Origin: Verrucomicrobiota bacterium | Lineage (GTDB): Bacteria > Verrucomicrobiota > Verrucomicrobiia > Opitutales > Opitutaceae | Direction of reading: 5' to 3' | DNA: 38,155 bases | NCBI GenBank assembly: GCA_016235555.1 | Contig: JACRKC010000091.1 | Location: 1 to 38,155 of the forward strand | Shown here: piece by piece, positions 27,673 through 35,668 of the stretch | Layout: each line of letters opens with the position of its first letter | Position numbering within the stretch: position 1 is the stretch's first letter | The notes under the pieces: model-generated | Database searches by the model: none | What the model was told of the DNA's origin: nothing | What the model saw: only the letters and a program-made list of their open reading frames with translations | Made by a program: the position numbers and the translations under genes

Positions 27673-30114
27673 GTGAGAATTCTCCTCGTCCTCTCCGCCG
27701 TCGCCTCGCTCGCAGTTCTCCCGCCCGCTCTCTCCGCCGCCGACGAAAAACTTCTCTGGCTCGACGCTCCCGCCACCCACTTCACCGAATCGATCCCCCT
27801 CGGCAACGGCCGGCTCGGCGCGATGGTTTTCGGCGGCGTCGCCGAGGAACGCATCGTGCTCAACGAAACCGGCATGTGGTCCGGCTCTCCGCAGGACGCC
27901 GATCGCGCCGACGCCGCGAAGGCCCTCCCCGAAATCCGCCGCCTTCTGCTCGAAGGCAAAAACGCCGAGGCCGAAGCCCTCGTGAACAAGCACTTCACCT
28001 GCGCCGGCGCCGGCTCCGGTCGCGGCCGCGGCGCCAACCTCCCCTACGGCAGCTATCAGGTGCTCGGCAACCTGCGCCTCAAGTTCCTCGACGTCCCGCC
28101 TCAGGCCGCCGTCAAAAACTACCGCCGCGAACTCAACCTCGCCGACGCCACCGCGCGCGTGGTCTACGAAATCGACGGCGTCAAATACACCCGCGACGTC
28201 TTCGTCAGCGCGCCCGATCAGGTCATCGCCATCCGCCTCACTGCGAGCCGCCCCGGCGCGCTGTCGTTCGACATCGCCCTCGACCGGCCGGAAAATTTCA
28301 AGACCACCGCCACCGGCCCCGACCGCCTGCTCATGACCGGGCAGTTGCCCGACGGAAAAGGCGGCACCACCGGCGTCCGCTACGCCGCGCGCCTGCGCGC
28401 CCTCATGCGCAGCGGCTCCCTCGACAACACGGAAAACACGCTCCAGGTCCGCGACGCCGACGACGTCATTCTGCTCCTCACCGCCGTCACCGACATCAAG
28501 ACCTTCTCCGGTTACCGTGCCGACGATCCCGCCGCCACCACCGCCGAAGAACTCGACCGCGCGGTCGTCAAAGCCTTCGCCGCCCTCCGCACCGCGCACC
28601 TCGCCGACTACCAGCGCTACTACAACCGCGTCCGCCTCACGCTCGAGGGGACTCCTCCCGAGATTTCCGCCCTACCCACGCCCGCTCGACTCGCCGCGCT
28701 CGCGGCGAGTCGACCCTCCGTAGCCTCGGCGAAGGAGGGCCGCGATCCCGGCCTCGCCGCGCTCTTTTTCAACTTCGGTCGCTACCTCCTCATCTCCTCG
28801 TCGCGCCCCGGCGGCCTGCCCGCCAATCTCCAAGGCCTCTGGGCCGAGGAAATCCAGACGCCGTGGAACGGCGACTGGCACCTCAACGTAAACATCCAGA
28901 TGAACTACTGGCCCGCCGAGGTCTGCGCCCTCGACGATCTCGCCGAACCGCTTTTCCGCTACATCGCCTCGCTGCAAAAACCCGGCGGCGTCACCGCGCA
29001 AAAATACTACGGCGCCCGCGGCTGGGTCGCGCACGTGCTCGGCAACCCGTGGGGCTTCACCGCCCCCGGCGAGGCCGCCAGCTGGGGCTCCGCCAACAGC
29101 GGCTCCGCCTGGCTCTGCCAGCACCTCTGGGACCACTGGCTCTTCACCGGCGACCGCGACTTCCTGAAATGGGCCTACCCGATCCTCAAGGGCTCCGCGC
29201 TCTTCTACTCCGACATGCTCATCGAGGAGCCGAAAAACAAGTGGCTCGTCACCGCGCCGTCGAACTCACCGGAAAACGCCTTCCTCCTCCCCGACGGCAA
29301 ACGCGCCAACGTCTGCCTGGGTCCCACCGTCGATCAGCAACTCCTCCGCTACCTCTTCGACGCGTGCATCGAGTCCGCCAGACTCCTCGGCACCGACGCC
29401 GACTTCGCCGCCGAGCTCGCGAAAAAACGCGCCCGCCTCGCCCCCGCGCGCATCGGCTCCGACGGCCGCGTGATGGAATGGCTCGAAGAGTATCGCGAAG
29501 CCGAGCCCCAACACCGCCACGTCTCGCACCTCTGGGGCCTGTATCCCGGACTCGAGATCAGCCCCGCGCGCACGCCGGAAATGGCCGCCGCCGCGCGCAA
29601 ATCCCTGGAGGCCCGCGGCGACGCCGGCACCGGTTGGAGCATCGCCTTCAAACTGAATCTCTGGGCCCGCCTCCGCGATGGCGACCGCTGCGAAAAAATC
29701 CTGCGCACGCAACTCAGCCCCGTGAGCATCCGCGCCACCGACATCACCGTGCGCGGCGGCGGGACTTATCCGAATCTCTTCGACGCCCACCCGCCCTTCC
29801 AAATCGACGGCAACTTCGGCGCCACCGCCGGCATCGCCGAGATGCTCCTGCAAAGCCACGCCCCTTCGACGGGTTCGACAGGCTCACCGCAAGCAAGCAC
29901 AGGGCAGGCAACCGAAATCGAGTTGCTCCCCGCCCTCCCGAGCGCGTGGCCCGACGGCGAAGTCAAAGGCCTCCGCGCCCGCGGCGGCGTAACCGTCGAC
30001 CTCGCTTGGAAGAACGGCCGCGTGACGACCTACCGCCTCGCGTCCGCCACACCGGAAAAAGTGCGACTGCGCATGAACGGCGAAGTGCGCGAAGTGACCC
30101 CGGAGAAACTCTGA
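27673..30114 (+). CDS. Secreted GH95 alpha-L-fucosidase (family 95 glycoside hydrolase)
   Basis: An 813-residue protein starting at GTG, with a signal peptide (1-22, ending ALSAA). GH95 signatures: LWLDAPATHFTESIPLGNGRLGAMVFGG and LNETGMWSGSP at the N-terminal domain; GDWHLNVNIQMNYWPAEV with N405/N407; VMEWLEEY and EPQHRHVSHLWGLYPG with E602 the likely acid; and [20 protein letters not shown] with D712. These match the Asn/Glu/Asp set of the Bifidobacterium enzyme AfcA. It releases terminal alpha-L-fucose, or L-galactose in some members, by inversion. Two in-frame repeat-derived inserts lie at about residues 336-358 and 730-747, and a Gly/Arg-rich loop (about 111-121) resembles that in the GH10 enzyme. 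The large secreted protein lies upstream on the same strand. Confidence 0.95.
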   Translation: MRILLVLSAVASLAVLPPALSAADEKLLWLDAPATHFTESIPLGNGRLGAMVFGGVAEERIVLNETGMWSGSPQDADRADAAKALPEIRRLLLEGKNAEAEALVNKHFTCAGAGSGRGRGANLPYGSYQVLGNLRLKFLDVPPQAAVKNYRRELNLADATARVVYEIDGVKYTRDVFVSAPDQVIAIRLTASRPGALSFDIALDRPENFKTTATGPDRLLMTGQLPDGKGGTTGVRYAARLRALMRSGSLDNTENTLQVRDADDVILLLTAVTDIKTFSGYRADDPAATTAEELDRAVVKAFAALRTAHLADYQRYYNRVRLTLEGTPPEISALPTPARLAALAASRPSVASAKEGRDPGLAALFFNFGRYLLISSSRPGGLPANLQGLWAEEIQTPWNGDWHLNVNIQMNYWPAEVCALDDLAEPLFRYIASLQKPGGVTAQKYYGARGWVAHVLGNPWGFTAPGEAASWGSANSGSAWLCQHLWDHWLFTGDRDFLKWAYPILKGSALFYSDMLIEEPKNKWLVTAPSNSPENAFLLPDGKRANVCLGPTVDQQLLRYLFDACIESARLLGTDADFAAELAKKRARLAPARIGSDGRVMEWLEEYREAEPQHRHVSHLWGLYPGLEISPARTPEMAAAARKSLEARGDAGTGWSIAFKLNLWARLRDGDRCEKILRTQLSPVSIRATDITVRGGGTYPNLFDAHPPFQIDGNFGATAGIAEMLLQSHAPSTGSTGSPQASTGQATEIELLPALPSAWPDGEVKGLRARGGVTVDLAWKNGRVTTYRLASATPEKVRLRMNGEVREVTPEKL
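28687..28712. repeat. Perfect 12-bp-arm palindrome inside the GH95 gene
   Basis: cgactcgccgcg and cgcggcgagtcg are separated by 2 nt. It abuts the family D palindrome at 28714-28739. Together they encode the low-complexity RLAALAASRPSVASAKEG stretch. Confidence 0.85.
28714..28739. repeat. In-frame family D palindrome inside the GH95 gene
   Basis: ccctccgtagcctcggcgaa with ggaggg closing the stem. It is the reverse complement of the recD2 copy at 3457-3482 in 24 of 26 positions and is read as SVASAKEGR. Confidence 0.85.
29862..29912. repeat. In-frame insert near the GH95 C-terminus
   Basis: A 51-bp segment containing ccttcgacgggttcgacagg, read as a Ser/Thr/Gly-rich stretch (PSTGSTGSPQASTGQA). 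The degenerate GH95 copy at 30880-31026 runs directly from LLQSH to [11 protein letters not shown] without it. Confidence 0.8.
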
Positions 30115-30119
30115 TTTTG

Positions 30120-30235
30120 GGAACGCTAATCTGCGCCAATCTTCGCTGAGAAAAAATGCGCTTCGTCGATCAGGCGAAGCACGCACAGCGTTGTCCGCCG
30201 TCGCTCCAGGAAAGATTAGCGCAGATTAGCGTTCC
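30120..30235. repeat. Long inverted repeat after the GH95 gene
   Basis: ggaacgctaatctgcgccaa (30120 on) is mirrored by the segment ending gcgcagattagcgttcc at 30235; the 24-bp arms differ at one position. An inner tgcgcttcg/cgaagcacgc hairpin is nested. It starts 6 bp after the stop and could also end the transcript. Confidence 0.88.
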
Positions 30236-30303
30236 GCGTCCTCCGTGCGGGCCGTCAATCGTATCGTGCGACGAAAGTTTGGCGGCGCTCGGTCGCTGCG
30301 GCC

Positions 30304-30606
30304 CTATGAAAACCTGAATTCGGCAGGATCGAGCCTGCCGTCCCATACCCGCACAACCTCCACGAGCCGGGCGGTCTCATGCAGCCGATAGATCACGAGA
30401 TAATGCCGGTGCACGACCTTGCGCAGTCCGGGTCGGCCGCGCATTGGGGAACCGCGCGCGGGCAGCGTATCAAGCGAGAATATCACCTCCACGAGTTCCA
30501 GCCCAATGCGCTCCGCCGCCAGCGGGCTCTTCCGCGCCAGAAACACGGTCACCCGCTCCAAATCCGCTTCCGCCTCGGGACTCAGCGCGACGCGCCACGT
30601 GCCCAT
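30304..30606 (-). CDS. ParE/RelE-superfamily toxin
   Basis: A 100-residue protein of the ParE/RelE plasmid-stabilisation fold: [31 protein letters not shown] at the N-terminus and GLRKVVHRHYLVIYRL plus VEVVRVWDGRLDP at the C-terminus, which are the family's core strands. ParE-type toxins inhibit DNA gyrase and RelE-type ones cleave mRNA on the ribosome; the subtype is not assigned here. The start overlaps the end of the upstream antitoxin-like gene by 25 bp, a typical antitoxin-toxin operon. Confidence 0.88.
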   Translation of the reverse strand: MGTWRVALSPEAEADLERVTVFLARKSPLAAERIGLELVEVIFSLDTLPARGSPMRGRPGLRKVVHRHYLVIYRLHETARLVEVVRVWDGRLDPAEFRFS

Positions 30607-30818
30607 CGCCGCACCTTTTGTTCAAGTTCGGCCCGGGAAATCTCGCGTCCGCCACCGGCGTCAAGGGATTGCAAGCCCGCATCGACCGCCGCGAGCAGCT
30701 CAGGCGTTTCCTCGGACAACAGCCGCGCCTCGATTTCATCCTGCAAAAACGCCTCCACCTTCGTCTTCTCCGCCGGCGGCAACGCCTTGATCTGATCGAT
30801 GACTTCGTAAGCCGTCAT
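30582..30818 (-). CDS. Antitoxin of the ParE/RelE pair
   Basis: A 78-residue acidic/helical protein ([29 protein letters not shown] at the N-terminus), the size and position expected for the antitoxin of the downstream toxin gene. The first half resembles the short helix-rich N-termini of addiction-module proteins; the DNA-binding type is unclear. I chose the ATG at 30818, since the longer reading frame runs into the GH95 fragment in antisense. Confidence 0.78.
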   Translation of the reverse strand: MTAYEVIDQIKALPPAEKTKVEAFLQDEIEARLLSEETPELLAAVDAGLQSLDAGGGREISRAELEQKVRRWARGASR

Positions 30819-31300
30819 GCCGCCACGATGGCGCGAAGCTCCCCAACCGCAAGCCTGCGCCCGCGACCACCGCTGCGAAGCCCTTCCAGATCGACGGCAA
30901 CTTCGGCGCCACCGCGCCATCGCCGGGATACTCCTGCAAAGCCACACCAACGAGATCGCGTGGCTCCCCGCACTTCCAAGTTCCTCGCCCGACGGCGAAG
31001 TCAAAGGCCTCCGCGCCCGCAGCGGTCCTCGGCGTTGACTATGCCCCGACTGCAAAATTGCGCCGCGCGCGCTTTCACCCTCGAATGGCGCGCCGCCGCC
31101 GCACCGCAAGCGGCCGCGCACGACCTGAAACTGGAAGTCATCAAGCTCGACCACGCCAAAACGCGGCTTTGTCCTCCTGCCCAGACGTTGGGTCGTCGAA
31201 AGCTCCTTCGGCTGGGCCGCGCGCTTTCGTCGCCTCGCGCGCGACTACGAACGTCTCGCCGCTTCTCTCGCTGGTCTCCACTGGCTCGCTTTCGTCTGCC
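30819..31300. other. Degenerate segment between the two toxin-antitoxin pairs
   Basis: No intact gene in 482 bp. It holds a broken GH95 3' fragment (30880-31026) followed by an IS5-like transposase remnant (about 31060-31335), both on the plus strand. Confidence 0.8.
30880..31026 (+). pseudogene. GH95 alpha-L-fucosidase 3' fragment (broken)
   Basis: About 147 bp closely matching the 3' part of the intact gene: [22 protein letters not shown] and [10 protein letters not shown] are recognisable. A frame disruption occurs after FGATA (accgcgccatcgccggg against accgccggcatcgccg). It lacks the 51-bp insert present in the intact gene. It could come from a lost paralogue or from a partial duplication that predates the insert. 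Confidence 0.85.
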
Positions 31301-31335
31301 TCATGCTCCGCAACTTCCTCTCCGCGGGTTCATGA
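31060..31335 (+). pseudogene. IS5-like transposase C-terminal remnant
   Basis: The end of an IS5-type DDE transposase: [14 protein letters not shown], then after a one-base frame shift [34 protein letters not shown] and [12 protein letters not shown], stop at 31333-31335. The catalytic Glu lies in the VVE stretch; the N-terminal two thirds and the element's ends are missing. The remnant overlaps the 3' end of the antisense helix-turn-helix gene. Confidence 0.85.
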
Positions 31336-31618
31336 CAGCCTCGAGCACCGCTTTGGGATGCCTGGCCGCGACGCGCAGGAGCACGCGGGCGGCACCGGTG
31401 GGCTGGCGGCGGCCTTGCTCCCAGTTGCGCAGCGTGGCCGTGCTGATGCCGAACGCTGACGAAAAGGCTTCCTGGCTCAGTTTGAGCTTGGTGCGGACCG
31501 CCACGACCGACTCAGGATCGATCCGGTCGATGCGCGCGGCCGCCTTCTTGTTGCCGCGCAGGTAGGCGCCCGCCTCACGGATGCCTTGGAGGAGGTTTTG
31601 AAAATCGGCTTCTTTCAT
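31301..31618 (-). CDS. HigA/NadS-like helix-turn-helix antitoxin
   Basis: A 105-residue XRE-family protein. The N-terminus [21 protein letters not shown] and the motif [31 protein letters not shown] match the antitoxin of RelE/HigB pairs. It overlaps the upstream toxin gene by 4 bp (ATGA), the toxin-first order typical of HigBA. The last residues (PRRGSCGA) probably derive from transposon sequence, since the gene end overlaps the IS5-like remnant by 35 bp and family proteins usually end near AVLEAV. Confidence 0.88.
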   Translation of the reverse strand: MKEADFQNLLQGIREAGAYLRGNKKAAARIDRIDPESVVAVRTKLKLSQEAFSSAFGISTATLRNWEQGRRQPTGAARVLLRVAARHPKAVLEAVMNPRRGSCGA

Positions 31619-31884
31619 GGGAATTCGGTTCTGACGAGTTGCGCGAGAATCTGGAACTGACGGCGGTCGAGGTCTTCCTGTTCGTTCTTGGCGTAGGCGA
31701 CGATGAGCAGGATGAGGTCTCGGGAAACGACGTGATAATAGATGACGCGAGCGCCGCCGCGCTTGCCCCGACCCTTGGTAGGTCGGCGCAGCTTGCGAAG
31801 GCCACGGCCGCCGGGAATCAAATCGCCTGCGTCCGGGTGGACGACAAGTTGCATCTCCAACTCAAAGATCTCCGCCTCCGACAA
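31615..31884 (-). CDS. RelE/HigB-like toxin, start uncertain
   Basis: An 89-residue RelE/HigB-superfamily protein: DAGDLIPGGRGLRKLRRP, GRGKRGGARVIYYHVV and LILLIVAYAKNEQEDL are family core segments. The in-frame sequence upstream of the TTG at 31884 still looks coding (VEFIRFPAFEKSAAG), as in full-length family members, but contains no ATG or GTG before the stop at 31963-31965. The natural start may have been lost by mutation. Translation from TTG would remove about 15 conserved N-terminal residues, so activity is doubtful. Confidence 0.8.
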   Translation of the reverse strand: MSEAEIFELEMQLVVHPDAGDLIPGGRGLRKLRRPTKGRGKRGGARVIYYHVVSRDLILLIVAYAKNEQEDLDRRQFQILAQLVRTEFP

Positions 31885-31989
31885 GAGGCCGGCGGCAGAC
31901 TTCTCAAAGGCGGGAAAGCGGATAAACTCGACGCTGCACCAATTGGTCCGAGAAGCACTGATTCACCGGACCGGCGTTCGTCCGCAAAA

Positions 31990-32119
31990 GGTAGGAGCCT
32001 GCTTGCAGGCGATTCGTAGGGGCGTCGCTTGACGACGCCCGCGCCAGTGGCTGGCAGACCGCGAGAGCCGACGAGCGGCGCCCCTACCACAATCCATCGC
32101 CTGCAAGCAGGCTCCTACC
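31990..32119. repeat. Triple-nested palindrome with perfect 24-bp arms
   Basis: The outer arms start ggtaggagcctgcttgcagg (31990-32013) and end aagcaggctcctacc (32096-32119), a perfect 24-bp inverted repeat. A second pair, gtaggggcg (32016-32024) and cgcccctac (32079-32087), is nested within. A gggcgtcg/cgacgccc hairpin lies inside at 32020-32040. It sits between the sigma-factor stop and the toxin gene. Confidence 0.92.
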
Positions 32120-32151
32120 TCCCGGGAGCGGTCCCCCTCCTTCCGCGCCGC

Positions 32152-32730
32152 TCACTGCACTCCGCGCAGCCGTTTGATCTCCTTCCCCAGCCACGCCTTC
32201 GCAAACGCGAGGTCGCGGTCCGCGGTCCGCGGCGAGATGCCGAGGGTGGCGGCGATCTCGTCGAGTTTCAGGCCGACGAAATACCACAGCTTCACCAACT
32301 CCGCCTTGCGCGCATCATAAGCCGCGAGCGCGTCGAGCGCTTCGTTGACCAACAACACGTCCTGATCCGCGTCGGGCGCCGCGGCGTCGAAGCCGGTGGC
32401 GCTGGCGCTCACTTTCTCCACCCCGCCGCCGTGGCGCTGCGCGTGTTTGCGGCGGGCGTTGTCCACGAGGATGCGGCGCATCGCCTCGGCCGCTGCCGCG
32501 AAAAAGTGCGCGCGATTCTTCCACTCCGGCTGCGCCTCGCCGCCGAGCCGCAGCCACGCCTCATGCACGAGCGCCGTGGGCTGGAGCGTCTGGCCGGCCG
32601 CCTCACGCGCCATGCGCGCCGCCGCGAGCTTGCGCAGCTCGCCATAGACCAGCGGGAGGATTTTTTCCGCCGCCGAGGCATCGCCCGCGTCGGCGCGTTG
32701 GAGGAGCAGGGTCAGTTCGCCGGGGTTCAT
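32152..32730 (-). CDS. ECF-type sigma-70 factor (TIGR02999-like)
   Basis: A 192-residue sigma factor. Region 2 shows YGELRKLAAARMAREAAGQTLQPTALVHEAWLRL and RAHFFAAAAEAMRRILVDNARRK. Region 4 shows LVKLWYFVGLKLDEIAATLGISPRTADRDLAFAKAWL, a helix-turn-helix for -35 recognition. This subgroup is found in Planctomycetes, Verrucomicrobia and Acidobacteria, usually beside Ser/Thr kinases, which likely control it. Here it starts 30 bp after the TonB receptor 3 stop, with the kinase further upstream on the same strand. Confidence 0.92.
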   Translation of the reverse strand: MNPGELTLLLQRADAGDASAAEKILPLVYGELRKLAAARMAREAAGQTLQPTALVHEAWLRLGGEAQPEWKNRAHFFAAAAEAMRRILVDNARRKHAQRHGGGVEKVSASATGFDAAAPDADQDVLLVNEALDALAAYDARKAELVKLWYFVGLKLDEIAATLGISPRTADRDLAFAKAWLGKEIKRLRGVQ

Positions 32731-32760
32731 AAAGTGAGAGAAACGCGCAAGCTCGCCGGC

Positions 32761-35415
32761 TCAGAATTCGCGCCGCGCGCGCAGGAAAAACGTGATGCCC
32801 GGCACGCCGAGGACGCTCGCGGCGCGGTCGTTGAAGCCTTTGACCGTGCGGCCGATCGGGGCGGGGCGGTGATCGAGGACGTTGTTCGCGCCGAGCGTGA
32901 GCGAGGTTTTCTTCCAGCCGGTGTAGGTGAAGGAGGGTGTGAGCGTCGTGAAGGCGTTTTCGCCCCAGCCGGCGGTCGTATAGTTGTCGTTGAAATATTT
33001 TCCGATGACGTCGGCGCGCAGCGCGGCGGCGAAATCGCCGCGGCGCCAGTTGACGCCGAGGTTGCTGCGCCACACGGGCGCGAAGTAGCGGCCGGTGGTG
33101 TTGACGAAACCGGCGCCGAGGCCGGTGTCGGTGCCGAGCTTCGCGACCTGGCTCACTTCGGCGCTGAACTTGAACGTGCCGAGCGAGGTCGGGCGTAGCG
33201 CATAGTTAAGGGAGAAATCCCAGCCGCGTGAGAGTTGCAGGGCGAGGTTCCGCGAGGTCCCGATGGTGTAGAGAATCGGGCCGGGGTTCTGGACGGAGTT
33301 GTCGCGGACGATGGCGTCGGGAAACAACTTCATCCCGAGCGGCGAGAGCAGAAACGGCGGCGAGACGGGACGGATGACATCGGTGATGCGAATGTCGAGG
33401 TAGTCGGCCGTGAGGCTCAAGCCGGGCAGGCCGGGAAACTCGAGCACGGTGCCGACGAACTGCACGTGCGCCCGCTCGGGCTTGAGCCGCGGGTTGCCGC
33501 CGAGGAGCCCGCTGAGCTGTCGCGCGGGGTCCTGCGGGCGCAGCGGATCGAGCAACGGCGTGGAGAAGACGTTGAAGGACTGTGGCGCGTAGAGCTGCCC
33601 GAGGTCGGGGGCTTTGAACGACTCGGAGTAAGAACCACGCACGAGCGCATTGACGAGGCGCGTGCGCGGCAGGCGGATGAGCACGCCGATTTTCGGCTGC
33701 GTGGTGGTGCCGAAATCGCTGTAGCGCTCGTGCCGCGCGGCGAGTTGGAGTTCGATCCATCTCTGCAACGGCGCGGTGAACTCGACAAAGACCGAGTGCG
33801 CCTCGCGGTCGCCGTGAAAGGGCGTGCCGGCGCCGAAGCCGACGTAGGCCGTCGTGTCGGGATGCGCGTGCAGCGTGTCGCGGCGATAGTCGTAGCCGGC
33901 GGCGACGCCGGGTTCGCCGGCGTCGCGCCACGGGAGCCGCCACGGGCGCGCGGTGGTGGTGAGCGTGTATTCGAAGAGATCGTTTTGGTTGTTGGCGCTG
34001 CGGGAGCGGACTAACCGATCGGTGAGGATGCGCGGGTTGTCGGAGGGGCCGAAGATGTTGAACGCCGTGGCGCGCGTGGTGCCGCTGAGTGCGGCTTGAA
34101 GGGCGGCGGCGGTGAGTTGATCGCGCAGGTCGATGACGCGATTCGCGCCATAGCTCACGGCGGATTCCCAGTCCCAGATTTTCGCCGCGGTGCCGCGCAG
34201 GCCGGCGGTGACGGAGGTGGCGGTGTTGCGCAGCTCGCGTTTCAGCCGCACGCCGGGGTTGCGCACCACGAAGCCGAAGGTGGTGCCATTGCCGGTGGAA
34301 TTCAGCGTGATGCCAAACGGGTTGTAGGGATTCGTCGCGGGATAGCTGAAACCTGGGTTGGTCGAGGACGTGGTGCCGAAAGGTTGCAGCTCGTAGTAGG
34401 TCGCGGCGCGGTTGATCGAAAAACTGGCAAACGCGGTGAGTCCGGGCCGGAGGCGGTGCTCGAGGTTGGTGTAGGCGCTGGTCGTCTCGCTCGCGGGTGA
34501 AATCTGCGTGTCGTTTGCCGGATCGTAGCTGTTGGCGGCGGGCACGGTGCCTCCGACGAGCGGAATGAAGCTGGCCTTGGTGGGATTGGCCGACGGCGCG
34601 CCGCCCGCGACGAGGTAGAAACCGGCGGTGCCCAATCCCAAGCTCGCGGCCTGCGTGGCGTTGAAGCTGACCACGGCGGGGTTGGCGACGGCGGTGAGAA
34701 ACGTCGCGCCCTTCGCGCCGAGCGATGTGTAGTCCACGGTGTGCGTGCCGATGTCGGGCAGGTAGGCCGCGTGTTTGAGCTGGTGGCTCGCGCCGCCGAC
34801 CACGTTCCAGCCGTCGCGCGCGAGGCCGGCGACAAGATTGACGCGCCGCACGAGCGCATCGTGGTGCGGCGCGGCGGTCAGCGAGACATCGACGGCCGAG
34901 CCGGAGTAGTTTTTTCGGAGGATGATGTTAACGACGCCGGAGATCGCGTCGGAGCCGTAGATGGCGGACGCGCCGTCCTTCAAAAACTCGACGCGTTCGA
35001 TCGCGCCGAGGGGGATGCCGGCGAAATTGAACACGGACTGCGGCGTGCCGTTGAACGAGTCGGGCAGCGCGAACGGCACGGCGCGACGGCCGTTGACGAG
35101 CGTGAGCACGCGATTGGAGCCGACGCCGCGCGGATTGATCGTGACGGCGCCGGGAATGAACGTCGTGGTGCCGTTGCTCTCGGAATTGGTCGGGACGGCG
35201 TTGAACGCCTGGCTCTGGAGAAAATCGCCGAACGATTCGAAGCCCTTTTCCGCGATCGCGTCGGCGGTGAAGGTGACGACGGGCGACGGCGTCTCGTAGT
35301 CGAGGCGTTTCACGTGCGAGCCGGTGACGGTGAAGGGCTCGAGCACCACGGTCGGCGGAGTTTGCGCGGAGAGCGTGGCCACCAGGAGAACGGATGCGAC
35401 GGAGTGGACTTTCAT
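32761..35415 (-). CDS. TonB-dependent outer-membrane receptor 3
   Basis: An 884-residue receptor with a signal peptide (about 1-18, ending TLSAQ) and a TonB-box-like PTVVLEPFTVTGSHVKRLD. The plug has INPRGVGSNRVLTLVNGRR and GAIERVEFLKDGASAIYGSDAISGVVNIIL. The barrel ends FFLRARREF. The ATG at 35415 is preferred to the 9-residue longer alternative. It shares the plug style of receptor 1, suggesting related substrate classes, and lies between the sigma factor and the kinase gene, possibly as their target or as a co-transcribed sensor-transporter. Confidence 0.93.
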   Translation of the reverse strand: MKVHSVASVLLVATLSAQTPPTVVLEPFTVTGSHVKRLDYETPSPVVTFTADAIAEKGFESFGDFLQSQAFNAVPTNSESNGTTTFIPGAVTINPRGVGSNRVLTLVNGRRAVPFALPDSFNGTPQSVFNFAGIPLGAIERVEFLKDGASAIYGSDAISGVVNIILRKNYSGSAVDVSLTAAPHHDALVRRVNLVAGLARDGWNVVGGASHQLKHAAYLPDIGTHTVDYTSLGAKGATFLTAVANPAVVSFNATQAASLGLGTAGFYLVAGGAPSANPTKASFIPLVGGTVPAANSYDPANDTQISPASETTSAYTNLEHRLRPGLTAFASFSINRAATYYELQPFGTTSSTNPGFSYPATNPYNPFGITLNSTGNGTTFGFVVRNPGVRLKRELRNTATSVTAGLRGTAAKIWDWESAVSYGANRVIDLRDQLTAAALQAALSGTTRATAFNIFGPSDNPRILTDRLVRSRSANNQNDLFEYTLTTTARPWRLPWRDAGEPGVAAGYDYRRDTLHAHPDTTAYVGFGAGTPFHGDREAHSVFVEFTAPLQRWIELQLAARHERYSDFGTTTQPKIGVLIRLPRTRLVNALVRGSYSESFKAPDLGQLYAPQSFNVFSTPLLDPLRPQDPARQLSGLLGGNPRLKPERAHVQFVGTVLEFPGLPGLSLTADYLDIRITDVIRPVSPPFLLSPLGMKLFPDAIVRDNSVQNPGPILYTIGTSRNLALQLSRGWDFSLNYALRPTSLGTFKFSAEVSQVAKLGTDTGLGAGFVNTTGRYFAPVWRSNLGVNWRRGDFAAALRADVIGKYFNDNYTTAGWGENAFTTLTPSFTYTGWKKTSLTLGANNVLDHRPAPIGRTVKGFNDRAASVLGVPGITFFLRARREF

Positions 35416-35466
35416 GGGAACGGGAAAACTGCCAACCAACACCAGCCGTTGCCGGTGTTCAGACTG

Positions 35467-35640
35467 GAGCCCCGACAGGGTGAAATTAGATAGCCCAGGG
35501 CGCAGCCCTGGGATGGAGAACCAGAATATTTCAAGCCCTGAAGGGGCGAAATATTCCGCTCTTTCAGGGCTTGGATTTTCTCGTGATTTGATTTCCCGGG
35601 GCGATGCCCCGGGCTGTCGAAATTCGCCCCGTTGGGGCTC
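35467..35640. repeat. Nested palindromes between kinase and TonB receptor 3
   Basis: gagccccgacagggtgaaat (35467 on) is mirrored by the segment ending cgccccgttggggctc (35640). Inside are cccagggcgcagccctggg, an aagccctgaaggggcgaaat element and cccggggcgatgccccggg. The AT content of the loops contrasts with the rest of the window. Confidence 0.85.
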
Positions 35641-35668
35641 AGAAAAAAGAGGCTCATTGCGGCGGATG

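Noticed and set aside
27657-30149. An 830-residue plus-strand frame overlapping the GH95 gene
   Set aside because: Arg/Pro/His-rich shadow; the GH95 frame carries all family motifs.
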